Source: CAZCDS01 sp964497585
GTDB lineage: Bacteria > Desulfobacterota > Desulfomonilia > Desulfomonilales > Desulfomonilaceae
Reading direction: 5' to 3'
Length of the DNA stretch: 64,000 bases
NCBI GenBank assembly: GCA_964497585.1
Contig: CAZCDS010000034.1
Span: forward strand, 3,868-67,867
A program made the position numbers and the translations under genes. How positions within the stretch are numbered: the first letter of the stretch is position 1; each line of letters begins with the position of its first letter. Below are positions 27,049 through 37,300 of this stretch, piece by piece. The notes beneath the pieces were generated by a model. It was not told the origin of the DNA. It was given only the letters and a program-made list of their open reading frames with translations, and did not search any database.

Positions 27049-30000
27049 TCACAATCTCGCCAAAACCTCCTGCGTCTTGCCGAGCCAATAATCCATGCCC
27101 ATATCTTGGAACATGGTCTCGGCCTTTTTCAGGTGTTCGAGCGCCTCTTCTTTCCGGCCCGCCTCAGCACAAAGCGCCCCCAGTTCAAAATAACCTATGG
27201 CGTATCGCGGCCTCATTCTCAGTTCCTTCAGCAGCCTAATTCCTTGCCGCATGTGATCGTTTGCTCGATCCAATTGTGATTTACGTGCCTTTCCGATTAT
27301 CAGTCCAAGTAAGATCCCTGCCTCCCCTTCCCATGTTTTTTCCTTGTTTTCCCGCGACAACTTCAAGGCCTGTTCGGCATGGAACTCAGCCTTGCTCAGA
27401 TCGCCTAACCCCTGGTATACCGTGCCTAAACAAATATGATGGCAGGACATCCAAAATGGAATGCCGAGATCGGTCTGAATTTTAAGGCCATTTTGGCAAT
27501 GTCCTAGAGCTGTTTCGTTATCTCCCAACAAATGGTAGCCAAACCCCAACCAGGAGCGCGCCAGACCAAAGAAGAGGACTATTTGGCCTTTTTCAAGATA
27601 CTCTATGCTCTTCTGAAAATGCAGCACATCATTTTGGCCGTCTCCGCGGAAATAATAGAAGCTTCCATAGAATACTTCTATCACGGCGATGCTGTATACA
27701 TTATTTATTTCAAGGGCAAAAGAGAGGCCTTTGTCAAGGATGCGTTCGCCATCGGCGAACCGGCCCAGCGCTCCCAAGCCAAAGCCGTACCAGCCGTGAA
27801 GCATCGAATATACATTGTACGGCCGGCCAAACGATTCAGGTTCCTTCTTCGTCCGCTCGAGCAGAGCTATGATCCTGGGAGCCAGCTCGACCGCCTTGAA
27901 GTTTAGCCCCTGGATGGAGTAAGCAGTGCAAATATCGTATGCGATTGGAGCCATCAGTTCAACATCTTCTATCAGTTCGAGTTCTTCAAAACAGAGTTCA
28001 ATATACTTACCCGCGGATGAAGGATCGTTCCCTGCCATCGTGTACCAGACGGCCAGCAGCCCGTAAATGGTAACGACACTTTTTTCATCCTTCAGCTCTT
28101 TTGCCAGAGTCTCTCCCAGTTGAAGGATTTCGAGGGAATCTTCGGGGTAACCCAGCGCTCTCATGATCAAAGCCATCAAAAGGATCAGTTCGAGGAGGTC
28201 TTTCTTGTTTTCCTCAGTGGCGGGGAGTTGCTTCAGTGCGCCGATCCCCTGTCTGTAATAGCGAACGGCCTCCGGCAGAGAATTGCTTCGGGTAGCTTTG
28301 TTTCCAGCCAACTTCGAGTAATCAGCGGCCTTTTCCAAGTTATCACTCTTGGAATAATGATACGCCAGCATCTCGTAGAATTCTTCCACGCGGTCGGGAT
28401 ACAGCTCCTCGATGGCTCGGCCTATCCTCTCATGGATCTCTTTTCGGCGTTTGAGCAGCAGGCTGTTATAGGCAACCTCCTGAGTCAGTGCGTGCCGGAA
28501 GATGTATTCCAGCTCCGGGAAGAGGCTCTTTTCGTAGATGAATTCCAGACCCTGAAGGTTCAGCAGATTAGATTTGAGGTTCTGCTTCATTTCGGTGATC
28601 GCGTGAAGGATGCAAAAGGCAAATTGTCTCCCTATCACCGAAGCCACCTGCATGATCCTCTTGAGGGTATCCTCCAGGCGGTCCATACGGGCTGCGATGA
28701 TCCCCTGGACGGTGTCCGGTACGGTAATTTCGGAGGCTTCCCGCGCGAGAACGTACTGATCACCCTCCCTGCAAACGGAACCGTTCTCCAACAGCGCGTG
28801 GGTCAGCTCTTCCATATAGAGCGGGTTGCCCGAAGCCCTGCTCAGTATAAGTTCTCTGAGTTCTGGTACCACATCGCCGCCTTCGAGAATCGCCTGGACC
28901 AGTTCTGCGCTCGTGCCGGATGATAACTGACCCACCCCGATCTGGGCGTAATAGGATTTGCTTCCCCATTGATGCGTGTACTCGGGTCGATAAAGGAGAA
29001 TCAACAGGATGCTGGTGCTCGGCAGCCACCCGATCATATAGTCCAGGAACTCTTCGGTGGTCTTGTCGATCCAGTGCAGATCCTCGATCGCCAGCACGAT
29101 GGGTCTCGCGTGACTCCCTCTTACGAGAATGTCCCTGAGGGCCTCGAAGGTCTTCTCACGTTTTTCTTTGGGTTCCAGGAGAAGGAATTCCTCGTCATCG
29201 ACCGTGACGGAGAAGAGTTCCTCGATAGGCGGCAGACACTTCGTGAGGCTCTCTTCAGAGCCGACGATCCGTTCCTGCATCTTCTCTTTGATGACCGACT
29301 CCTGCTCGCCTTCCTTTATTCCGAGGTACGACCTCAGCGCATCGAGGATGGGCAGGTACGGCATGGAGCTTCCGTAGTGCAGAGATCGGCCTTCAAGGTA
29401 GAGGTACTCACCTTTGGGAAGCTTGTTCCTGAACTCTAGCAACAACCTCGATTTGCCCACCCCCGCTTCACCGACCACTCCCACGACCTGCCCCTCGCCC
29501 GATCGTGCCTTTTCAAACGCCTCCTTCAGGGTTTCAAGCTCCCGCCTGCGGCCGACGAATCTCGTGAGGCCCTTTGCTACTGATGCCTCGATCCTTGTTT
29601 CAACCTCGCTCGGTCGTATGAGCCGGTAGGCCGGGATAGCCTTCTCTTTGCCCTTCACCCGGATTCCGCCCAGCGATTGAAAGTCAAAGAACCGTCCGGC
29701 AAGCCTGTGCGTGTTCTCGGAAACGAGGATCGTGCCCGGCTCGGCATTGCTTTCCATTCTCGCTGCGAGATTCGCGGTGTCACCTTGCGCGGTATAATCC
29801 ATCCGCAGATCATCTCCGATTGCGCCTACCACGACTGGGCCGGAATTGAGGCCGATGCGCATCTTGAAGTCGATTCCGTACTCCCGCCGGAGTCTCTCCG
29901 CGTACGGAGCGAGCCCCTCTTGGATCGCCAATGCAGCGTGACACGCTCGCTGAGCATGGTCCTCGTGGGCGATGGGAGCGCCGAACAAGGCCATAACCCC

Positions 30001-30417
30001 ATCCCCTCGGAATTCATTCACCGTGCCCTCGAATCGGTGGATCTCATCCATGAGGATGCGAAAGCACCCGTCCATGATCTCATGCACATCCTCCGGGTCG
30101 AGCTTCTCGGACATGGGAGTAAACCCAGCCACGTCTGCAAAGAGGACGGTCACGAGCTTGCGTTCGCCTTCTATGGCGCTGCGTGCAGTGAGAATTTTTT
30201 CAGCGAGGAATTTTGGCGTGTATGAACGGGGCTGCTCGTAATCGATGCGCGGCGATTCCTTGTACTGGCTAAGGTCGCAACCGCATTCGCCGCAAAAATT
30301 CCTGTCGAGAGGGACCGCCGCGCTGCATTCAGGGCAGATCATCTCCAGCTTCGCGCCGCACCCTTCACAGAATTTCACTCCCTCGCGGTTCTCAAACCGA
30401 CATTTCGGGCACTGCAT
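27049..30417 (-). CDS. Zinc ribbon-cyclase-AAA ATPase-TPR protein, array gene 1 (type A)
   Basis: 1122 residues. A double zinc ribbon sits at 2-50 (CPKC, CEGC, CPEC, CGEC). The class III cyclase domain covers about 85-265, with metal Asp95 (LFADVAGFT) and Asp139 (NEFRGDGVMALFG), and Asn216/Arg220 of the transition-state pair. The purine-specifying Lys is Glu135 and its partner Thr209. A STAND/Orc1-like ATPase follows, Walker A GEAGVGKS at 316-323 and Walker B VLAIEDLHW at 441-449. TPR-like repeats fill about 690-1122, ending in MGMDYWLGKTQEVLARL. Such proteins are thought to sense a signal through ATPase/TPR and control cNMP synthesis. The ATPase is type A, shared with genes 4 and 5. Preceded by a repeated leader and a relic tail. 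Confidence 0.9.
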   Translation of the reverse strand: MQCPKCRFENREGVKFCEGCGAKLEMICPECSAAVPLDRNFCGECGCDLSQYKESPRIDYEQPRSYTPKFLAEKILTARSAIEGERKLVTVLFADVAGFTPMSEKLDPEDVHEIMDGCFRILMDEIHRFEGTVNEFRGDGVMALFGAPIAHEDHAQRACHAALAIQEGLAPYAERLRREYGIDFKMRIGLNSGPVVVGAIGDDLRMDYTAQGDTANLAARMESNAEPGTILVSENTHRLAGRFFDFQSLGGIRVKGKEKAIPAYRLIRPSEVETRIEASVAKGLTRFVGRRRELETLKEAFEKARSGEGQVVGVVGEAGVGKSRLLLEFRNKLPKGEYLYLEGRSLHYGSSMPYLPILDALRSYLGIKEGEQESVIKEKMQERIVGSEESLTKCLPPIEELFSVTVDDEEFLLLEPKEKREKTFEALRDILVRGSHARPIVLAIEDLHWIDKTTEEFLDYMIGWLPSTSILLILLYRPEYTHQWGSKSYYAQIGVGQLSSGTSAELVQAILEGGDVVPELRELILSRASGNPLYMEELTHALLENGSVCREGDQYVLAREASEITVPDTVQGIIAARMDRLEDTLKRIMQVASVIGRQFAFCILHAITEMKQNLKSNLLNLQGLEFIYEKSLFPELEYIFRHALTQEVAYNSLLLKRRKEIHERIGRAIEELYPDRVEEFYEMLAYHYSKSDNLEKAADYSKLAGNKATRSNSLPEAVRYYRQGIGALKQLPATEENKKDLLELILLMALIMRALGYPEDSLEILQLGETLAKELKDEKSVVTIYGLLAVWYTMAGNDPSSAGKYIELCFEELELIEDVELMAPIAYDICTAYSIQGLNFKAVELAPRIIALLERTKKEPESFGRPYNVYSMLHGWYGFGLGALGRFADGERILDKGLSFALEINNVYSIAVIEVFYGSFYYFRGDGQNDVLHFQKSIEYLEKGQIVLFFGLARSWLGFGYHLLGDNETALGHCQNGLKIQTDLGIPFWMSCHHICLGTVYQGLGDLSKAEFHAEQALKLSRENKEKTWEGEAGILLGLIIGKARKSQLDRANDHMRQGIRLLKELRMRPRYAIGYFELGALCAEAGRKEEALEHLKKAETMFQDMGMDYWLGKTQEVLARL

Positions 30418-30476
30418 TGTTTTGTCTCCCCATCCCGCAACAGATTACGTTGCTTCGGATATGCGAGTGACAGTCT
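30418..30476 (-). repeat. Repeated leader upstream of array gene 1
   Basis: About 60 bases directly before the start of gene 1, nearly identical to 34158-34216 and clearly related to 37834-37891. Together with the adjoining relic, 30418-30516 and 34158-34256 differ at only two positions over 99 bases. The leader contains the GGGGAG ribosome-binding site 8 bases before the ATG. Confidence 0.85.
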
Positions 30477-30542
30477 TCACAGCTCAGCCAAAACCTCTTC
30501 CGTCTTGCCCAGCCAAGAATCCATCCCCATCTCTCGGAACCG
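30477..30542 (-). pseudogene. Stranded C-terminal tail of a type A array gene
   Basis: On the minus strand these 66 bases read RFREMGMDSWLGKTEEVLAEL and then TGA, matching the last residues of genes 1 and 5 (MGMDYWLGKTQEVLARL). No open frame leads into it: it lies downstream of gene 2's stop at 30648. It is the leftover 3' end of a former gene at this position. Confidence 0.85.
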
Positions 30543-30647
30543 GCCTCGCTGTTTTGCCGGCTTTCAAGGGCCGGCGGTGTCATATCCTTTTCTGACCCGT
30601 AACTCGTGTCAGCCAGAAGCTTTGCGGATTCGCACTACCGCAAGCCA

Positions 30648-33600
30648 TTATCGGTTTGCTCCTTCCATTATCTGGCGAACTGGGGCCGCATTTGTAAACG
30701 CTTTGCGCAGATCGTTGTCTAGCAGTCCGTCAGCAGTCGATTGTACAATAGAAGCAGCCACCTGCCATTGCTCTCTCGAGAGATCGCGCCTGTTCATTTT
30801 TTCATAAAGACAGGCCAGACTATTGTGAGTAGTCCAGATCTGTTTCGGATTCCCCACGTCCTCGAACTTTGCGAGGGAAGATCTCAAGTTTGTTTCTCCC
30901 ATCTCGTGCGCTGCTCTCTCTATCAGGGTATTTCCCAGAAGTCGTTCAGCCCTGGCCACGTATTTCTTGTATCCGCGCTTTGTCCCTGTATCAAGGCAGC
31001 GTCGTGCAAGCTCCTCCGCTTCGGCGAGATTTCCTCTGCTGAGCAGGATGTTGCCTTTTAATAGCTTGAGTCGGCTCGCCCAGCGGTCTCCAAGGAAAGC
31101 ATACTCCGGCTGATCGCTCACTTGTTCGAAACGAACGATATCATCCCAGGCCTCGTCTACTTTTCCCATATCAAACTTGTTTTCCATCACGTTGACTTGC
31201 GATTGACCTTCCATTTCTAAGGCAGAAAACAGAAGGCTGGGACTTGTTCGCAAAGTAGAAACATTTTCTAGTGCCTTTTTGTTTAAACTGACGGCTCTTT
31301 CAAAATCGTACACTTCCGAGTAGGCCCATCCCAAGGAATTGTAACACCTGCCCAAATTGAGATAGATTGAATTCCGTTCCATGAGATTGATCCATTCTCT
31401 CAAGAATCGGATGGCCTCATCGTATTTTCCCACGTCGGTTAGGGCCAATCCGCGCGCGAAAGCGCCCGCACTTGCAAGGAAAATATTGAATCCGGATCTG
31501 AGCATTTCAACGATGCCCTCAGAATGTCCGAGCGCTTTTCCCGGATTTCCGCGCCATCTCTCCAGGATGGCCAGCAACAATCCAGCCGTCAGGAGAGCAG
31601 CGGGTTGACCGGATTGTTTAGCTAGCGTCAGAGCCTGGTACATTCTTTCGAACTCATCAGAAAACCCCCACACGTATCTCCAATGGGTCAAAATAGCCGT
31701 AATGCGAGCCTCGGCCCCTCTGTCTTTCAGGGCGCGGGCCAGATCCAGTCCCTCCTCGCAGAAAGCGGGAATTCTATCCTTTTCCGTTGTGTTGTAGATG
31801 AGCATCGGAATCTGAGTCAGGCATGTCAACGCAGTGCGCTCGTCCTCCGTCTCGCGAGCGAATCGGATTGCCTCAGTGAAGTCCTCCAAGCTTTCTTCGA
31901 TCCTTCCCATGGCATGTAGAGGGGCTGCCCGCCCTACCCTTATTCGTTTTGCCAAGCCTGGGTCAGGCATTTTGTCATCTTTCGCTATCAGGTTTAGGGC
32001 CCGAGTAAAGAAGTCCACTGCAGCATCTGCCGCCTGCGTCTTGTTGGACTTTTCACCGGCCAACACGAGATACTGAATGGATCGCTGGGGTGTTGCACTT
32101 AGTTCCCAGTGGTGCGCCAGAAGTTCATAGTGCTGCTCCAGTCTGTCAGGGTAAAGCTCCTCTATAGCCTTTGCGATGCGGCCGTGGATCTCGCGGCGTC
32201 TTTGCTTAAGAAGACTCTCATACGCAACTTCCTGGGTGAGTGCATGTTTGAAGATGTACTCCGGCTCCGGATAGAGCGCTTTCTCATAGAGGATCTCCAA
32301 TCCCACCAGATTCGTAAGGTGGGCTCTGAGGTCTTCGCCGAACTCCATGATGCTCTTCAGAATCCGAAAGGCAAAATCCCTGCCGATGACGCTCGCAACC
32401 TGCATGGTTCGTTTGAGATCTTCGCTCAGCCTGTCCATGCGAGCAGAGAGCACGCCCTGAATCGTATCCGGAATGTGCAACTGGTCGATGGGCGTGTGGC
32501 AAGCATAGCAGTCATTTGTCCTAACAATATCTCCGCGCTCCAGGAGCTCCCTGACGATCTCTTCGACGAAGAACGGATTTCCGCCGGTCTGAGCAACGAT
32601 TTTCTGTTCCAGGTCCGAGTCGAGCGGCAAACCGCCGACCATGTTTCGAACGAGGCGTATAGATGCGTTGGCGCTCAGCGTCTCCAAACTGAGCCTCTGG
32701 TAATGAGCCCCATGATCCCACGGAGGAGAGCCTTCGGGGCGGTAAGCGGCGACCATCAGGATCGGATGTTCGAGAATGCATCGGGAAAAGAACGTGAAGA
32801 GATCCTCGGAAATCTTGTCAATCCAGTGCACATCTTCAAGAAATACCACCAAAGGCTGTTCACTGCTTTTGGTAAGGAGAAGGTTTTTCACGGCCTCGAA
32901 AGTACCATACTTCCGCCCCTCGGAATTGAGGGCACGAAATCTGGGATCATCCACTTTGAGGGACAGGAGAGTTCGGTAGAAAGGAATCATCGGTTTCAGG
33001 TTTTCTGCTGTGGTCTCCTGGATTCGATCTCCGGTCTCCTCTTCCGTCATCCCTTGTTGAATGCCAAAAGCGTTCCGCACGACATCGATCACCGGCAAGA
33101 AGTTCACGTTCCTGCCATGGTGCGCACAGACCCCTGTGAGAAAAATCACGTTGCTACCGACACTCTTTTCAAACTCATACACCAAGCGGCTCTTGCCTAC
33201 CCCAGCCTCTCCAATCACGTCGACTATCTGCGCTTCGCCCCGTTTGGCCTTCTCGAATGCGGCCATGAGGGATTCCATTTCAGGACGACGACCGACCAAT
33301 TCAGTAAGTCCTCTAGCCACTGACGCTTCGATACGGGTATGTATGTCTCTGGCCCGGATGAGTTCGTACGTCTCCTGGGGCGCCTCCTTACCTTTCACCT
33401 GGATCGTCCTCTTAGGCCCTAACTCAAAGAAATCCTTGGCCAACCGGTGAGTCTGGCTTGATAGGAGCACGGTGCCCGGCTTGGCATTGCTTTCCATTCT
33501 CGCCGCGAGATTGGCGGTGTCACCCTGCGCGGTGTAATCCATCCGCAGATCATCTCCAATTGCGCCGACAACCACCGGGCCTGAGTTGAGGCCGATACGC

Positions 33601-34157
33601 ATTTTGAAGTCGATTCCATACTCCCTCCGGAGTCTCTCCGCGTAAGGAGCGAGCCCCCGTTGGATCGCCAACGCAGCGTGACAGGCCCGCTGAGCGTGAT
33701 CCTCATGAGAGACCGGGGCACCGAATAGGGCCATGAGTCCGTCACCCCTGAACTCATTGACGGTGCCCTCATACCGGTGGATCTCATCCATGAGAATGCG
33801 GAAGCAGCCATCCATAATCTCGTGGACGTCCTCCGGGTCGAGCCTCTCGGACATAGGGGTGAACCCGGCCACGTCCGCAAAGAGCACGGTCACGAGCTTC
33901 CGTTCACCCTCCATGGCGCTGCGGGAGGTAAGGATCTTTTCGGCAAGGAACTTGGGTGTGTAGGAACGGGGTTGGTCGTAGTCGATGCGCGGGGCCTCCT
34001 TGGACTGGCGAAGGTCGTAACCGCATTCGCCACAAAAACTCCTGTCGAGGGGCACAGCCGTTCTGCATTCAGGGCAGATCAACTCCAGCTTCGCGCCGCA
34101 CCCTTCGCAGAATTTCACTCCTTCGCGGTTCTCAAACCGACATTTTGGGCACTGCAT
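30648..34157 (-). CDS. Zinc ribbon-cyclase-AAA ATPase-TPR protein, array gene 2 (type B)
   Basis: 1169 residues. The zinc ribbon and cyclase domain are nearly identical to gene 1, with Asp95, Asp139, Glu135, Thr209, Asn216 and Arg220 at the same positions. The ATPase is a different subtype (type B): Walker A GEAGVGKSRLVYEFEK and Walker B VVFLEDVHWIDKISEDLF, followed by FFVEEIVRELLERGDI. The TPR part begins after the shared HALTQEVAYESLLKQRRREIHGRIAKA helix and ends AAPVRQIMEGANR, unlike the tail of gene 1. The same body type occurs in gene 3. A 119-base tract in its cyclase domain (33697-33815) is identical to one in gene 4. Confidence 0.9.
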   Translation of the reverse strand: MQCPKCRFENREGVKFCEGCGAKLELICPECRTAVPLDRSFCGECGYDLRQSKEAPRIDYDQPRSYTPKFLAEKILTSRSAMEGERKLVTVLFADVAGFTPMSERLDPEDVHEIMDGCFRILMDEIHRYEGTVNEFRGDGLMALFGAPVSHEDHAQRACHAALAIQRGLAPYAERLRREYGIDFKMRIGLNSGPVVVGAIGDDLRMDYTAQGDTANLAARMESNAKPGTVLLSSQTHRLAKDFFELGPKRTIQVKGKEAPQETYELIRARDIHTRIEASVARGLTELVGRRPEMESLMAAFEKAKRGEAQIVDVIGEAGVGKSRLVYEFEKSVGSNVIFLTGVCAHHGRNVNFLPVIDVVRNAFGIQQGMTEEETGDRIQETTAENLKPMIPFYRTLLSLKVDDPRFRALNSEGRKYGTFEAVKNLLLTKSSEQPLVVFLEDVHWIDKISEDLFTFFSRCILEHPILMVAAYRPEGSPPWDHGAHYQRLSLETLSANASIRLVRNMVGGLPLDSDLEQKIVAQTGGNPFFVEEIVRELLERGDIVRTNDCYACHTPIDQLHIPDTIQGVLSARMDRLSEDLKRTMQVASVIGRDFAFRILKSIMEFGEDLRAHLTNLVGLEILYEKALYPEPEYIFKHALTQEVAYESLLKQRRREIHGRIAKAIEELYPDRLEQHYELLAHHWELSATPQRSIQYLVLAGEKSNKTQAADAAVDFFTRALNLIAKDDKMPDPGLAKRIRVGRAAPLHAMGRIEESLEDFTEAIRFARETEDERTALTCLTQIPMLIYNTTEKDRIPAFCEEGLDLARALKDRGAEARITAILTHWRYVWGFSDEFERMYQALTLAKQSGQPAALLTAGLLLAILERWRGNPGKALGHSEGIVEMLRSGFNIFLASAGAFARGLALTDVGKYDEAIRFLREWINLMERNSIYLNLGRCYNSLGWAYSEVYDFERAVSLNKKALENVSTLRTSPSLLFSALEMEGQSQVNVMENKFDMGKVDEAWDDIVRFEQVSDQPEYAFLGDRWASRLKLLKGNILLSRGNLAEAEELARRCLDTGTKRGYKKYVARAERLLGNTLIERAAHEMGETNLRSSLAKFEDVGNPKQIWTTHNSLACLYEKMNRRDLSREQWQVAASIVQSTADGLLDNDLRKAFTNAAPVRQIMEGANR
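33697..33815 (-). repeat. 119-base tract identical to one in array gene 4
   Basis: Within the cyclase domain, encoding the segment around DEIHRYEGTVNEF and GLMALFGAPVSHED. It is base-for-base the same as 40914-41032, although genes 1, 3 and 5 differ at many silent sites here. This indicates recent gene conversion or exchange. Confidence 0.85.
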
Positions 34158-34216
34158 CGTTTTGTCTCCCCATCCCGCAACAGATTACGTTGCTTAGGAT
34201 ATGCGAGTGACAGTCT
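34158..34216 (-). repeat. Repeated leader upstream of array gene 2
   Basis: Second copy of the leader described at 30418-30476, with the GGGGAG ribosome-binding site just before the gene 2 ATG. Confidence 0.85.
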
Positions 34217-34282
34217 TCACAGCTCAGCCAAAACCTCTTCCGTCTTGCCCAGCCAATAGTCCATGGTCATGTCTGGGAACGC
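34217..34282 (-). pseudogene. Stranded C-terminal tail of a type A array gene
   Basis: Reads AFPDMTMDYWLGKTEEVLAEL then TGA on the minus strand, a second remnant of the type A tail. It starts 39 bases after gene 3's stop at 34321. It keeps the frame and only a few substitutions, so displacement is recent or the segment is maintained by recombination with its neighbours. Confidence 0.85.
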
Positions 34283-34320
34283 CCTCCCAGCCGCGGGCGC
34301 TGCATAGATCGATCAGAGTG

Positions 34321-37300
34321 TCACTGAACCTTTGATAGGATCTGTCTGATTGCGTCCGCATTGAGAAAGCCTTCCCGCAGCTCTCTGTCGGAGAGGCCAT
34401 TTGCCACATTTTGAATCACCTCGGCGGCAGCACCCCACTGCTCTCTCGCCTCGCTGGAACGTCCCAGTTGGTCGAAGGCCATCGCCAGAGAGTTATGCGC
34501 TTGCCAGAGTTGTCGGGGATTCCCAACTTCTTTCAGAATATCAATGGCGTTGTTGAGATTTTCAAAAGCAGCATCCGATTGTCCACGTCTCATGTGAACC
34601 TCACCCAGAAGCCGTGTGAAGCCTCCTTCCCTCTTCTTGGTGTTTCTTGTTTGTGTGCTTACCAGGTTTTCTCGGATGAACTTCTCTGCTCGATCAAGGT
34701 CGTTCTGACTCAGAAAGATTCTGGCCTGCAAATAATTCATGCGGGATTCCCATTGGTGGCGGAGCATGTCATAGACTTCGCTTTCCGCTTCTTCCCTGAG
34801 ATACTCTACACCATTCCAGGCTTCGTTTATCTCGCCAAGATCAAAGAGATTCTCCATGAGATTCACGTTCGCTTGGGCCACCATTTCGGCGTACAATCGA
34901 CTGCCCATTGGGTTCTCCTTCTTCAGCTTCCGAGCAATCTCATCACTCCGGAAATTCATCTTCCGAGCGGTCCCGTGGTGATGGATTTCGCTGTAGCAAT
35001 ACCCGAGGCAGTTGTAAAGGGTGGCCAACCTAAACAGTACGCCGTATTTCTCAGAGATGTCAATTCCTTCCCTCAGTAGTGCCATGCCATTCTCGATTTT
35101 CCCTATTTCGGCAAGAGCAACCGCTCGTGTGAATATCAAGGCAGTCAGATTTGCAACAGAAAACATGTTTCGCAGCGCTTCCACCATGCCTTCGGTCAAC
35201 TCAACACTTTTTCCCGGTCTACCAACCCATCTTTCTGTGCCTGCTCTTGCCAGACGAGCGAAGAACATTGGATGCGGCTTTCCTGACTCCATGGCTGTCC
35301 GCTCGGCGTCAAGTATCAGTTGATGGCCGGTGTTTGGCTCCCCGTACATGGCCAAACAGAAACCCATCCACGATAGTATCGTGCTCTCCAGTGACTTGTC
35401 CCCGATCTCTCGGGCCCTCACAAGCCCTGCCTGCAACAGTTGTTCGCTTTCAGTTCTGAAGGGCAAAACAGGCGCAACCATGGCGAGCTGCCTCAGGGTT
35501 TTCCGTTCGTAGTCAATCATCCCATATTGCCTGCTAAGCTCAGCCGCTTTTCTCAGATCTTTTCCGCCTTTGTCCACAGCACCGATACTTATTCTGGCCC
35601 GTCCAAGGCCTCTGTGCAGTCGTAACTCTTGTTCTGGATCCAATACAAGCCCATGTTTTTCTACTACCTGAAACGCTTTTTGGAAGAATTCGGTGGCAGC
35701 TTGGAAAGCATTGTGCTGAATGGATTTCTCGCCAGCTAGCATCAAATAGTTTACCGATTCCATTACCTTTTCACTTCTCTCGTAGTGATACGCGAGGACC
35801 TCGTAGTGCTCTTCCAGGCGACCGCCGTACAACTCTTCTATGGCCTGGGCGATACGCCCATGGATCTCCTTCCGCCTCTGTTTCAGTAGGCTTTCGTACG
35901 CCACCTCCTGGGTCAGTGCGTGCTTGAAAATGTACTCCAGTTCCGGATACAGGCACTTCTCATAGAGTACTTCTAGACCAACGAGATTTGTGAGGTGGGT
36001 TCGCAGTTCTTCCCCGACCTCCATGATGCTCTTGAGAATCCGAAAAGCAAAATCCCTGCCGATGACGCTCGCAACCTGCATGGTTTGTTTGAGGTCTTCG
36101 CTCAGCCTATCCATTCGGGCAGCGAGTACCCCCTGGATCGTATCGGGAATCTTCAACTGATCGATGGGCTTGTGGCAGACGTACCCGTCATTCTTCTTGA
36201 CAATATCTCCGCTGTCAAGAAGCGCCCGGACGATCTCCTCGACGAAGAACGGGTTTCCTCCAGTCTGGGCAACGATTTTCTGTTCCAGGTCCGAGTCGAG
36301 CGGCAAACCGCCGACCATGTTTCGAACGAGCCGTATAGATGCTTTGGCGCTCAGCGTCTCCAGACCGAGTCGGTGGTAATGAGCCCCGTGAGCCCACGGA
36401 GGTGAGCCTTCGGGACGGTAGGCGGAGAGCATGAGGATCGGATGATCGATAATGCATCTGGAAAAGAACGTGAAAAGATCCTCGGAAATCTTGTCAATCC
36501 AGTGAACGTCTTCCAAAAAGACCACCAAGGGCTTTTCCGCGCTGATCGCGAGAAGCAGATTCTTTACGGCTTCGAACTTGCCGTATTTGCGACCCTCGGC
36601 GTCGAGCATCTTGAATACGGGGTCATCCACCGGCAGAGAAAGAAGATTGCGATAGAAAGGTATCATTGAAGCAAGACCGTTAATCGCCTTTTGCGCAATC
36701 CGATCCTCCACCTCTTCTTCCGCCATTCCCACCACGATTCCGAACGCAGCCCTCACTATGTCTATGACAGGCAGGAAATTGACGTTCCTCCCATACTGGA
36801 CGCAGACCCCTCTAAGAAAAGTGGCTTCATCACTGAAGGCCTTTTCGAACTCGTACACCAGTCGGCTCTTGCCGATTCCGGCTTCACCGACAACGTCAAT
36901 AACTTGAGCCTCTCCTCTTTTGGCGCGTCCAAAAGCTCTGAAGAGGCTCTCAAGCGCATCATCACGGCCCACCAATTCCTTCAGACCTCTGGCGACAGAT
37001 GCTTCGATGCGGGTCTCGATATCAGTCGGTCCCGCAAGTTCGTAGGCTACCTGCGGCTCTTCTTTCCCCTTTAGGTTGATCTGCCCAACCGACTTCAATT
37101 GGAAGAAATCTTTGGCAAGTGCGTACGTGTGCTCGGATACAAGCACCCCGCCGGGTCCCGCGGCGCTCTCCATTCGTGCGGCGAGATTGGCGGTGTCACC
37201 CTGCGCGGTGTAATCCATCCGCAGATCATCTCCAATTGCGCCGACAACGACCGGGCCTGAGTTGAGGCCGATACGCATTTTGAACTCGATTCCATACTCC

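Noticed and set aside
30556..30575. GCCGGC inverted repeat between array genes 1 and 2 as a terminator
   Set aside because: The stem is good, but no U-tract follows on the minus strand, the direction of transcription.
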